Both the position numbers and the translations under genes were made by a program. 64,000 nucleotides of DNA from Prillingera fragicola (taxonomy: Eukaryota > Basidiomycota > Tremellomycetes > Trichosporonales > Trichosporonaceae): the NCBI GenBank assembly GCA_002335605.1, contig BEDY01000005.1, positions 1,612,001 through 1,676,000 on the forward strand, given 5' to 3'. The stretch's first letter is position 1. Every line of letters begins with the position of its first letter. Under the pieces are notes generated by a model that worked only from the letters and a program-made list of their open reading frames with translations, made no database searches and was not told the origin of the DNA. Below, one piece after another: positions 1 through 10,100 of this stretch.

Positions 1-1738
1 GTCCTGTCGATGATGGCCGCGCAGACGTTGGGGCCGATGAGGGCGCCGGCGCGGTTGGTGAGGCCAAAGAGGCCAAAGAACATGCCTTCGTAGCCCGGAG
101 GCGTGAGGTCGGCCATCCTGGGGTGTCAGCTGAAGACAAGGGTGGGGGCGACTTACATGGTCTGCGAGTAGGCGTAGAATGGCGCCTGGCCGAGTCCAAA
201 CAGGGCGTTGTAGGCCCAAAACTCCCAGCGGTTGTGGAACCCAAACTTGTTGGTCCACAGCCCAATCATGCCCCAGAGCGGGATGAGGACGGTGATGATG
301 TTGGTCACCTGGAACATGCGCTTGGTGCGGATCTTGAAGTAGCGCTGGATGTACCAGTACGAGTAGGTCGAGGTGATGGAGGTGGCCGCCTGGACAATGC
401 CGAGGTAGGTCGAGGTGAGGAAGGAGAACTGGACCTGCTGGTTCTGCACGATGGAGATGACCGAGCCCGTCGTGTTGAATCCATCAGCGAGGAGGAAGAA
501 GGAGAAGAGGTAGATAAAGGTAAAGGGCAGACGGCGGTACTGCTTGCACGCCTGCCAGATCTGCTTCCAGCCGATGGTGAGCCAGTGCTCGCCCTTTGGC
601 AGAGGAGGACCAGGGCGGGGCTTCTGGAGGAAGAACCAGGGCAGGCCCAGCACGATCCAGTAGCAGTTGGTGAAGGCTAGCGTGTAGTTGTTGACCTTTT
701 CGTTGTTGGCAAGCGGAAGGAGGATAGATAGGTTGAGCGCGAGCGTGATCAGGTATCCCCCTGCCCGTCAGCAGAGGCCAGACCGTACACTTACAGTTTG
801 AGTGGACTGTCGAGATATTGCTGAGACGGTTGCGCTCTAGCATCTCGACCTGCTCATATTCGGCGACCCCAATGTCGCCATTGTCAAGCTGCCGACGGGC
901 CTCCTTGGTGCGCGCAGTGTTACGTGCCAGACGAGGGAAGATGGACGCGTAGAACACGAGCGTCACTCCGTAAGTGATGAATCTGGCGTTAATCCACATC
1001 CTGAAGGATCACTCACCCAACCATGTAGAGCCCCATGGCAGCGTGCCACTGCTGCGGCTTCCAGACGCCCAAGAACCCAAACTGAGTAGCCCAGCACACG
1101 ACCGTCGCAATCATGAGGACATACTTGCTGAGGTTCCCGTAGTCTGCCGCCGATCCGATGGTCGTAAAGAGCACAGCCATGATGGCGAGGGAGATACCGT
1201 TCGCAACCAGCACGAGAGACGGGACGCTGCGCTCGGTGCCAAACTTGACGTTGCAAGGCCCGTCGTCCGTGCAAGGCCCGCCAGTGGTGGGGTCATGCCC
1301 ACCAGCAGTCGCAAGGGACTGGAACAGAATCGCCGCATAGTTGATGGGACCCACGCCGTTGTCGCCATTGTAGTAGAGGTAGTAGGCCGCTTCCTCCCAC
1401 CAGCTAGTGGTCGGACCTTCGAGGGTAGCCGGCTCGCCGAGGAGCTCGGGATCGGTCGTGGTGGCAACAGCCGTGCTGTCCTTCTTGTCGTCCAAATGAC
1501 GAGTCGCTGCCGGCGCGACCGCGTGCTCGGGCTGAACGAGATTGTGGCCTGTGTCTGCCATGGTGCCGTATCCTGTACTGCTGCCTGCGTGTGGAGAGTG
1601 CTCAGCAGAAGTTGGGAGTGATGTTGAGCGGGATGAGTGTCCAGATATATGGGCAGCTAGATTCGATTCGGTGGCGCTAGAGTTATCCAACAGAGGAGTG
1701 TTATCGCTCGCCTCTTGCGGAGCAAGAGAGGACCTCAT
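1..1738 (-). CDS. ATG22: Atg22-like vacuolar transporter (5' part, runs off the window)
   Basis: Probable member of the Atg22 family, major-facilitator proteins of the fungal vacuole that export amino acids after autophagic breakdown. Exons read 1738-1017, 982-795, 760-160 and 117 to beyond position 1; introns are 34, 34 and 42 nt, and all splices keep frame. Family-typical stretches are WWEEAAYYLYYNGDNGVGP, FLGVWKPQQWHAAMGLYMVG, NCYWIVLGLPWFF, and WEFWAYNALFGLGQAPFYAYS followed after the last intron by MMADLTPPGYEGMFFG. The start was chosen at the ATG giving an N-terminus with an acidic dileucine-like NTPLLD, common in vacuolar membrane proteins; an ATG at residue 58 (1567) is an alternative. 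The N-terminal 80 residues look disordered. The 3' part lies outside the window, so completeness cannot be judged. Family confidence is high; substrate is taken from family knowledge. Confidence 0.85.
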
Positions 1739-2517
1739 TTCGCCGAGTCTATATACAGCTCTGGAGGATCTGTGAACGCTCTGCTGCCATCGTTCAGAGC
1801 GAGATACGGAACAAGCGGCTCGGTGGACACCTGGGTCAACGTGTGCAGCATGTGATGGACCGGCTACGACAACGGCTTGCGGCTCTGTCGTGCGGGCGAC
1901 CGACGCTGTCCAAAGACCCGGCGGCGAGGTCACCGATACACCGATAGTGTCGTGCCTGTGGCTCTGTTGACCTCGTGCAGCCTTTGGCACTGCCTAGCGA
2001 AGGATGTTGGGATCTACCTCTTGCCCGCTGCTGGCTAGGAATAGCACGTCGTCTGGCGCGGGTCGTGGATACGTTGTTGATAAGACGACAAGCACAGCTG
2101 GACCGGCAAAGGCGTCGGGTGAGCCGGGAGCCGTGCCGGTGACAGCGCTGTTGTCTGAGCCGTCGGGGGTTGCGATTGCGGCCGACGACGATATCGGAGC
2201 GTGCGGCGAGGTGAGAGGTAGAGTGGGGGTCGGGTTGAGCGCCGTGACGGTGAATGGATGTGGATGATGGTAAGGAAGCAACAGGGAGAAGGTGGGGGAC
2301 AGGGATGGTGAGTGTGGGGATGACTGGGTGGAGGTTGCTGGCGAGTTGGCTGCGGCATCCACCCTCTTTCCCGCCTCTTACAACCTTGCAAGCTCGAGGT
2401 CAAGAAGAACGATAACGTCTCACAGCTGCTCTCTCCGTGCTTCTGGAGCCCATCCACCACTATGCATGTAATTTGCTGCCTACATAATCGTGTCATCGTC
2501 CCCGAGCTCACACTAGC
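1739..2517. other. Intergenic spacer, no gene seen
   Basis: This stretch lies upstream of the Atg22-like gene and downstream of the GNAT gene. The open frames present are Pro/Ser-rich, overlap on both strands, and lack a family match or a convincing start. A promoter for the Atg22-like gene is expected here, but I see no clear TATA element. Confidence 0.5.
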
Positions 2518-3638
2518 CTACTCGACCGTCCTGGTCCGTCAGCACTCTCCAACCCACATCGAAGACCAACTGACCTGAAAGACTCCCAATAAGCAGCCTC
2601 CCACTTCTTCATCCCAAACCTCTCATAAAACCCAACCATGCCAACCCAATCAATAAAGCACCCATCCGCGCCACGCTTCTCCAAGTCCTCGAGCGCAGCC
2701 GCACACATGCCGACACCGGCACCGGTCCCGCGCGCCGCGGGGGACACGCCGACGCACGCGACGGCTCCGCAGTTCTTGCCCAGCGTGACGGGCCACGCGA
2801 GCACGTCGTGGATCGGGCTCGGGGCCAGGGCGGACACGGTCGCGCCGATGATGCGGCCTTGTTTGCAGATTGACAGCAGGATGTTGTCCGGGTTGTGGTC
2901 GAGGAGCTTGGGGAACATGTCTGGCCAGCCCTGCGTTGTCAGCTCTGCAGCATGAGGTGTACTTACGGCAAAAGCGTTAAAGTACTCGTACTCCATCTTC
3001 ATCAGCTCGTCTCGGTCGCTCTCCTTTGCCCGGCGAAAGGTGACGCCATGCTCGTGCGCCTGCTTCTGGAACTGCTCCTGGTCCACGCCAGTGGGCAAGG
3101 TCGAGTAGAGGTCAATCGGGGTGTGCTCCTTGAACGTCCATCCACGCTTCTCAAAGAAGGCGCGCGCAGGCTTGTACACGTCAAGAGCTGGGAGCCCGGG
3201 GAAGATGCGCGGAAACTCTGATCCGAGCTGCAGCGTGCTGCTCTTTGCTGGCGGAGTCGAGTTTCCGAAAGATGAGCGGACAAGCTTGGTCAGGTGCTCG
3301 AGGGCTGCGGCGTGCAGTGCGCTGCCGATTCCTTGACCCTGGTGGGACGGGTGGACGACGAGCGCGACGAGCTGGCCGCCCAGGTGCTGCGTTGTGGGGT
3401 TGGGTTCGGATCCCTTGCGCTCCGAGGTGGTTAGAGCAAAGCCCAGGGGATCATTGGTGGATGGGTCAGCGGCGACAAAGACGACGGCGTTGTCCGCGTT
3501 GAGAAACGAGTTGAGCTTGGACGCCGGGAGAGAGTATGGCTTGTGGAGGGCAGCAAAGCCGGCTTCCCAGATGGTGTGCAGCGTCGTGCTGCTGCTGCCG
3601 GGGGTGTAGGTGGTGACCTTGACGTCTGCGGTGGTCAT
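2518..3638 (-). CDS. Double-domain GNAT N-acetyltransferase
   Basis: Predicted acetyl-CoA-dependent N-acyltransferase of about 346 aa with two GNAT folds in tandem. The first carries the acetyl-CoA loop as VHPSHQGQGIGSALHAAALE at about residues 95-115. The second carries GVSPAARGTGAGVGMCAAAL near residues 285-305, followed by FIDWVGMVGFYERFGMKKW, a typical GNAT C-terminal strand. Preferred exons are 3638-2967, 2930-2575 and 2530-2518. The first intron (36 nt, GTAAGT, CTGAC before CAG) is a multiple of three, so an unspliced read-through would also stay open. The second (44 nt, GTCAGT, CTGACGGACCAG) changes the C-terminus to RTVE-stop; without it the frame runs to 2508. The start at 3638 is the first true ATG; the open frame upstream of it begins with GTG. 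Substrate unknown. Proteins of this layout occur widely in fungi, often near sugar or peptidoglycan-derived amino-sugar metabolism, but nothing here confirms that. Confidence 0.75.
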
Positions 3639-4732
3639 CGTGAGTGGTGGTGAGTGTGATGCTGAGAGAGATGCATGGGTCGAGTCGATGTCTTGGCTCA
3701 CTGCAGTAAGGTGTCCGGGTGGAGGTTACGGTGAAAGCGCCGGCAACCATGTCCCCCACGCAGGTTCCCCCACTCGGCTCAATCTGGTAGAGTGCACGGC
3801 AAACCCGGATCAGAACGTTTCGGCGGACTCTTCAGAGTTAGAGCATGTCGGCGTACTCTTCTGTGGACTTGGTGCTTGAGTCAGAGTGTTCTCTCACACG
3901 TCAACAACCTCGTTTAACAATGCCCCACATGTCCACAAACGAGGTGGTTCTTGAGTGCGGCTGTCTCGCCCAGACACCATGTACCGTGGCTAGCCGTGCA
4001 CTGTGGGAATCGGACCGAGTCCGCCTTCCGCCAGTTCCGAAAAGTCAAGATTAATGGGCGATCTCGTCCGCCTGGCTTACAGATTGTGGCATGACCGCGG
4101 TGGCAGCGCGGCGGACTATCACGGATCGGAACTCGCCAGTCGTATCAGCATACTTAGCGAGGTCACTTGGCGGGGTCTGGCCATCACCACGTCGCCAGCA
4201 TTCCTGGTTGCAGAGGCACAACAGAGGAATGAAGGCCGGGTCTGCAGAGGAACGCCGAGGACAAGCGGGGGCCGTATCAGGTCTTTGAGCGGGAAGACGA
4301 CGTTAATTGAGAATAGACGTTTAAGCGGCGGCCGAAGTCGTGCCTCTTTCCTTCCCACGCACGGGATTGTACTCTGCCTGCACCCCCATACTCTCTTTCT
4401 CACCTGTTCATGCATGCCGAGTGCTGCCGAGTGCACCGGTGCGACGACTCCGTTGCATGTCCCGTTGTATGGGTACGCCAGTGGTTGCGCCGATCTTCTA
4501 TGCGATCGTCGGATGTATCACTTTCCCTGTGCCCTCCGAAGCCCGGCGGCAGAGGGGCGCACTGTCGCTGCGCCCCGCTGCTCTCGCACCCTCCCACTAC
4601 ACGATGCATATGATTGTACTTTGGATCTCGACTTGTCATCGATACCCACTCCTCTTTGCTTAGAAGCATTCAACACCGCGGGTCGGGTCCCTTCGAGCTG
4701 TCCATCCTTTTGGCCAAGACCACACCGTCGCC
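3639..4732. other. Intergenic spacer between divergent genes, no gene seen
   Basis: About 1.1 kb separates the divergently transcribed GNAT gene and the coiled-coil gene at 4733. The open frames here are short or low-complexity, and I could not assemble a coding exon. The last 50 bases before 4733 are C/T-rich, like other leaders in this window. Confidence 0.5.
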
Positions 4733-6267
4733 ATGCCAGGCACATCCACAGTGTCGGCGGCGGCCATCTCGACAACTCCCACACCACCCTCACCTCGTCC
4801 TCCCTCCCCCGTTGCAGCAACCGATGACTATCCCGTCATCAGCATTCGCATTCCAGTGCACCCCGCTGTAGTCTCTAGCAGCCAGTCCGGCCCAACCCGA
4901 GCGCCCAACCCGACGTCGACGACAGCGGCCGACCGAGGCGTTGATTTCAGCGTCCGCATTACTGGCCACCTTCCTCTTGCTGGCTCGACGACCTTCCTTC
5001 CCTCTTCTACTAGCATCTTCACTTCTACTCAAGATGTTTCGCCCGAGACCATGACTCGCATAACCAACGGGACCCCACAGCGCCGCCCCTCGACAGACTC
5101 AAGCCGCCACGAGTCGCACGCCGACGCCCTTGACAACGAAGCCGAACTGATACAGCTCGCCGAGCAGGTATCTCAGCTACTGGTCGAACAGAACAGGCTT
5201 AGACACGCTTATTCCACCCTCGTCGTCACGACTGGCATTCTTGGTACCAAAGTTGAGGGTCTGGAGGCTGCCCGCAGAGAACAAGATGGCGACCTTCGCA
5301 AGCTCGAGGGCGAGAAGCAGGTCTTGTCCAACGCGTATGAGCAAGCAACCAGTGCAATAGCGTCCGCTCTAGCCGAGGTCGAGCAGCACAAGAAACTTGA
5401 GATCGCCCTCAACGGCGAGATTGCCTCTCTGCGTGCTGCCCTGGAGAAGGCTCAAGTGCCAGGCTCGACGTCGTCCATCACCCCACCAGTCGACGACGAC
5501 GACCACAAGGACACGAGTGAAATAGAGTCGTTCTACACCGTCACCCACTCGGACCTTAACGTTACCCGTCCCTCTCTCGCCTCTCTCACCCCGAGCCCCA
5601 TGACAGGTAGCCCAGAGACGTCTACACCTCGACTCGTGCCCCGTGTGCGCATTCCTTCCTCGACCGCCTCCCAGACCTCAACATGCACCACTCCCAGCCC
5701 CACCCGCTCCCCCGAGACGGCCAGCAGCGAGAGCCACACCATGTACTCTGCGCTCAGCGCCACCCCACTCGCCAACCGTACAATCCGCACCCACCCTCCT
5801 CTCTCCGGAACCTCGTCCCCGCTCGAGACAGAGTACATTCCGTCCGAGATGACCTCGCCAAACATGCCACCGGACATGATTCAGCGCTGGGAGTCAGAGC
5901 TCAACTCGCTCACCTCCTCGACACCGCCCCTCCTCGCCCCCACTCCCCTGCACGTGGCTCACCGTGAGCCACCGCTCGTCCACCTCGAACGCGCGCACGT
6001 TGACGAGGACACGCAGACGTCCTGCCTGCGCATCGAGCAAGACGACGAGGTCGCCCAGTTTCGTGTAAGTACTGTGCTATCAAACAGCTACCTGACGGGC
6101 AGTACAAGATTTCCGGCTCTATCGGAAGCGTCAAGTGTCCCGTCCGCATTTTTCTCGAGGACACTGAAGTCCTCAACTCGCACGGCTGCCTCAGCGACCT
6201 TGGCCTGAACCCCGGTGATATCCTCAAAATCACTTTGGGTTCGCACATGCAAGTCACACATAGCTGA
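4733..6267 (+). CDS. Unrecognised protein with coiled coil and compact C-terminal domain
   Basis: I do not recognise this 498-aa protein. The start is the ATG in CGCCATGCCAGG. Residues 1-130 are Ser/Thr/Pro-rich and probably disordered. Residues about 134-240 form a coiled coil (ELIQLAEQVSQLLVEQNRL onward). Residues 250-420 are again Ser/Pro-rich with many SP/TP pairs. Exon 1 ends at 6064, a 38-nt intron follows (GTAAGT, CTGACGGGCAG), and exon 2 (6103-6267) adds a compact segment containing KCPVRIFLEDTEVL and LSDLGLNPGDILKITL, which reads like a small beta-rich or ubiquitin-like domain. A further intron ending at CTGACATCCCAG (6272) is possible, giving the end VETL-stop, but its donor (GTTCGC or GTGATA) would be atypical for the window. 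Function unknown. Confidence 0.65.
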
Positions 6268-7141
6268 CATCCCAGTGGAGACTCTGTAATTCTTCTCTTT
6301 TCAACAAACGTCGGCTGGACACTCGGTCTGAGCCACGACTTCTGGACATTCACGCCCCCGGACATTCGCGCCACCGGCCATTCACGCATGTACCCCCTCT
6401 CACGACCTGTATCCTGTCACATACCATTCAGCCTCGTTGTTTCCTGTAGCCCCCACCAGCCTCACCAGGCCTCACCATGCAGCCATTGTAGGATGTGGGC
6501 CGGGCACTGAAAGGGCACGCACTGAACTCTTGTCCAGCCTCGCTTGGGGGACCGTGCGCGCCACCGCACGGGGCACCAACCCTGTGGCGAACAGTGTGCA
6601 CTGATCGCTTCATGTTTCGTGCGTGTTCTGGGTCCTTTCGTTCATAAAACTGTTGTCGTCTCTTGTCTCTGTCTGTCCTACAGTTCGACTGTGAGCTCTC
6701 TCCTACGCATGCATAGTCTCGCCGTTCTGGCCTGGGTTCATTGTGAGCAGCATGAAGCGGCTGACCTCCACTATGTGCCTGGACAAGTTTGCTTCCGTGT
6801 CTCATCATGAACCTTGCTCCTCGTCGCGAGTCTCATCAACAATTTCGCTTCTCCCTCTCGCGTTTGCTTGCTCCATCCCTTTTGGAGTCAGGTATCGAGA
6901 TAATCTGCAGAGACAGAGACCCTGAGGGTGCTGAGACTCGACTAGAGTCTTGCTCCCTCTTTCCCTCCCACATTGCATCGTGCAGCGCTCGAGAACTGCA
7001 CCACATTGGACATTGTCCGGCCAGGCCAGCCCTCTCCCCTCGACTACGACATACCCCTCCCTCGGCATTCTCTATACCTTCTTTCATCACATTCATCAAT
7101 AGACACTTCAACTTCCCCCAACCCGGGAGTCTTGCGCCACC
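6268..7141. other. Intergenic spacer and leader of the large coiled-coil gene
   Basis: About 0.87 kb with no supportable gene. The last 200 bases are strongly C/T-rich and end in CACCATG, consistent with a long 5' leader or promoter pyrimidine tract for the gene at 7142. Open frames here are shadows or random. Confidence 0.5.
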
Positions 7142-10100
7142 ATGCCATCCCAAGCTCAACCCGACCCAGCATCACTACCAGCCTCTCCGACACTCGCCGC
7201 CCCTCCCCTCCTTTCCGCACCGCTCGCCATGACTGTGCCCGCCGGCGTGCGCGACAAGATCGACAAGCTCAAACGCCAACAAACAAAGTCACTGCCATTA
7301 TCCCGCATGCCCCCGCCCACAGGTGCTGGCTCAGCGCCATCGTCCCGGCCACAGCAAAACGGCGACCCTTCGCCGTCCTCGTCGGCACAAAGCATTCGCG
7401 CCCCACCACAGCCCGGCACGAGTGTCGGGTCGTCCTCATCCGGACCGATAAAGCCTTCCGTCTCCTCGGCGTCGATCCAGTCCGGACAGCGGTTCTTGGC
7501 GCAGTTCCAGGCGTCGGTTGCAACTGGCAGTGGTAGCCGGCGCAAGTCTGCGCCCTCCGCGCCACAACCGCCACGGCCGATTCAACCGCGCCGCTCGTCA
7601 AAGAATACCGGCAGCAACTCGGACGATATCGAGATTGTCCGTGTCGTCAAGCCTGGGCGGCCGCGCGAGGATGACAGTGAAGCGCGCTCGAAGAAGCGCC
7701 GGCGCAAGGCCAAGGACGATGCGGGACCTGCTGCACCCGAGCCTCCAGCTGTTACCGTGCCAGAGGACGTGACGCTCGCAACGTGCTCGCAGTGTAGCGC
7801 TGTGAACACGGCAGCACAGACCGAGCTCGAACATCGGCGCCGCAAGAACGATGGCGTGCAGGCTGCCAACAGAACGCTCCAAGCTGCCGCAACTACGCTT
7901 CGCGCCGAGCTAAAGGAGTTTGGCGGCGAGACACCGGGAAGCGTCATGGCTGTCAAGGCACACATGTCGCATCTCCAGAGTTTGTACCGCCACCTCGCGA
8001 GCGTGTCCAACCTCCCCACACCGTTTGTTAGCATCACCGCCGCCGAAGTCGAGGCCTACCAGGCCGAACGCCTCCGGGCAAACAGCCGGCTCGCCGTCCT
8101 TGAACCCCTACAAGCAGAGAACGAGCAGCTCAAGCGCGAGCTCGCCGATCTTCGCACCGCTGCCATCGAGGCTCCCAACGCCGACCCGGCGGCACAGACG
8201 CAGATATCCCAGCTCAAAGACGTGATACATTCTGTGAGCAGGTCGAACGCCGACCTCGTCAAGGAACGCGACGCCCTCAAGGTCGAATGCGAGGAACGGA
8301 GGGCTGCAGCCGACTATTTCTGGAAAGCAAGCGAGAGCTGGTCCAAGGCTATCAAGTTTTTCGTGGCCGAGAACGCCTTTTGCGAAAAGTATGGCGAAAT
8401 TGCTCCGCCCGAGGTGGCAGAGCCTGCCCCAGGCCTGACGGTGGATGAGCTCTGGGCGGACAACAAGTCGCTGGTCGCTGCCAACGCGACTCTGATGGCC
8501 GAGAACGCAAAGGCGGCCGCGGGGGAGGCCGAGCGCGAGGCGCTCGAAGAACGCGTTGCCGAACTCGAGGCGGCGCTGCGTGCCGGCAGTGCCTCTGGGA
8601 CGGCGGACAGCCCTGCCGCCCAGGACATGTCTGCGAGCCCCGTGGGCGTCCCCTCGCCGCCGATCCCCGGCGGCCGGTTACCGTCCACCTCGCCTGCGGC
8701 ACTCAGTGAGGCGTCAGCTGCCGCTCCAGCCGTCTCGCCCGCACCGACCGTGACCCCCCTCCCGCCCGCCGACGACCCCAGCCTCGCAGGCTACAAGACG
8801 TCGTGGTTCCGTACCGAGCTGTTGGCTACCATTGGCGCCGCCGCCGAAAAGCACATTACCGCTCAGCGCGCCCCGCCCGCCCCGCCTGCCGAGGACGGCT
8901 CGGCACCTGCTCTTACTGCCGACGAGGTCGTGCACTTTAAGACCGAGTTTTGGCCGTTCCTCGCTAAAGAGCTTGGCAAGCGGATCATCCCGCTTGAATC
9001 TGATGGCGAAAAGGCCGAGCTCGAGGACAAGATTAAGACCATGACCGCGGCATGGACGACGCTGCAGGCCAACCACAACGTTCTAGTTGCTACCCACACC
9101 AAGCTCGAGGTCGCCCACGCCTCACTCCAACTCGCTGCGGCCGCGGACGCCGAAAGGGCCAATACCGCCGAGGCGGAGCGCAAGGCGGCTGTGGCATCGA
9201 GCTCGCGTGTCCAAGCCGCCAGGGAGTCGTCGGTAAAGCAGATCGAGACGCTGCAGGGCAAAGTCGCCAGCCTGGAGACGCAGGTCGAGCAGGGCCGTGC
9301 CGCGCTGAAAATCAAAGCCGACGCGTGCGCTATGCTGGAGAAGGAACGCCCCAAGCTCCTCCGTGAGGCACAGTCTGCGGTCGGTGCCCGTGCCGGCCAC
9401 CAGATGGCCCTCGACGAGGCCGACAAAGAGGTCAAGCGCCTCAAGACAGCCTTGGCTGATGCCGAGAAACTGAGCGGCGACGCAGCGACGCTCAAGACTG
9501 CGCTCGAGGCTGCTGAAAAGTCTACTGCCGACGCCACCGCCGAGGTGACGTGGCTCAAGGCCTTGTCCGACGGCCACGATGATTTGCGGCCGCGCTTCCA
9601 AACGCTTCTTGCCGAGCACGACGCGCTCAAGGCCAAGCATGCAAAGCACCTCGCGTCGTGCGACGGCGAGACGGAGGACCTGTCCGAGGTCCTGCTCGCG
9701 ACGCGTGGCCAGCTCGAGGTCGCGCGGGAGCGCGTCACGGCGCTCGATGTCCAGCTTGAAGATTTGCGGAAACGCTACACCTCGCGCTGTGATGCGTTCG
9801 ATAGGGTTTGCGAGCAGGAGAAGGTGTCGTGTGACCGGATCTCTGCTTTGCAGCGCCAGCTCGAGCTGGCGGATAAACGTGCTGGAGAGGCGAGCGAACC
9901 CGAGACCGCCCTCATCAAGCGGCTGCGCACAGACTATGAGCGCGAGCGCACCGAGCGGGATGCGGCGCGTGCGAGCCAGGCTGCCGTTAAGCGGGAGCTG
10001 GAGACGTCGCGCGCGAGTGAGGCGCGCCTGAAGGCGTCTCTCGACGAGGAGCTCAGGCGGCTCGAAGAGCACGAGGCCATGGTCGAGCTCGCTACGAGCA

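Noticed and set aside
1001..1016. A 16-nt intron in the Atg22-like gene
   Set aside because: The first CAG after the donor would give a 16-nt intron and a poor family match. The next acceptor at 983 gives 34 nt and the expected family sequence.
1994..2511. Pro/Ser-rich minus-strand frames of 122 and 158 codons
   Set aside because: Two overlapping frames of the same low-complexity region, the longer with a non-ATG or poor start. They do not join to the Atg22-like gene by any plausible splice.
6229..6304. Second intron at the end of the 4733 gene
   Set aside because: The acceptor CTGACATCCCAG fits the rule, but the available donors (GTTCGC, GTGATA) do not match the donors used elsewhere. Kept only as an alternative.
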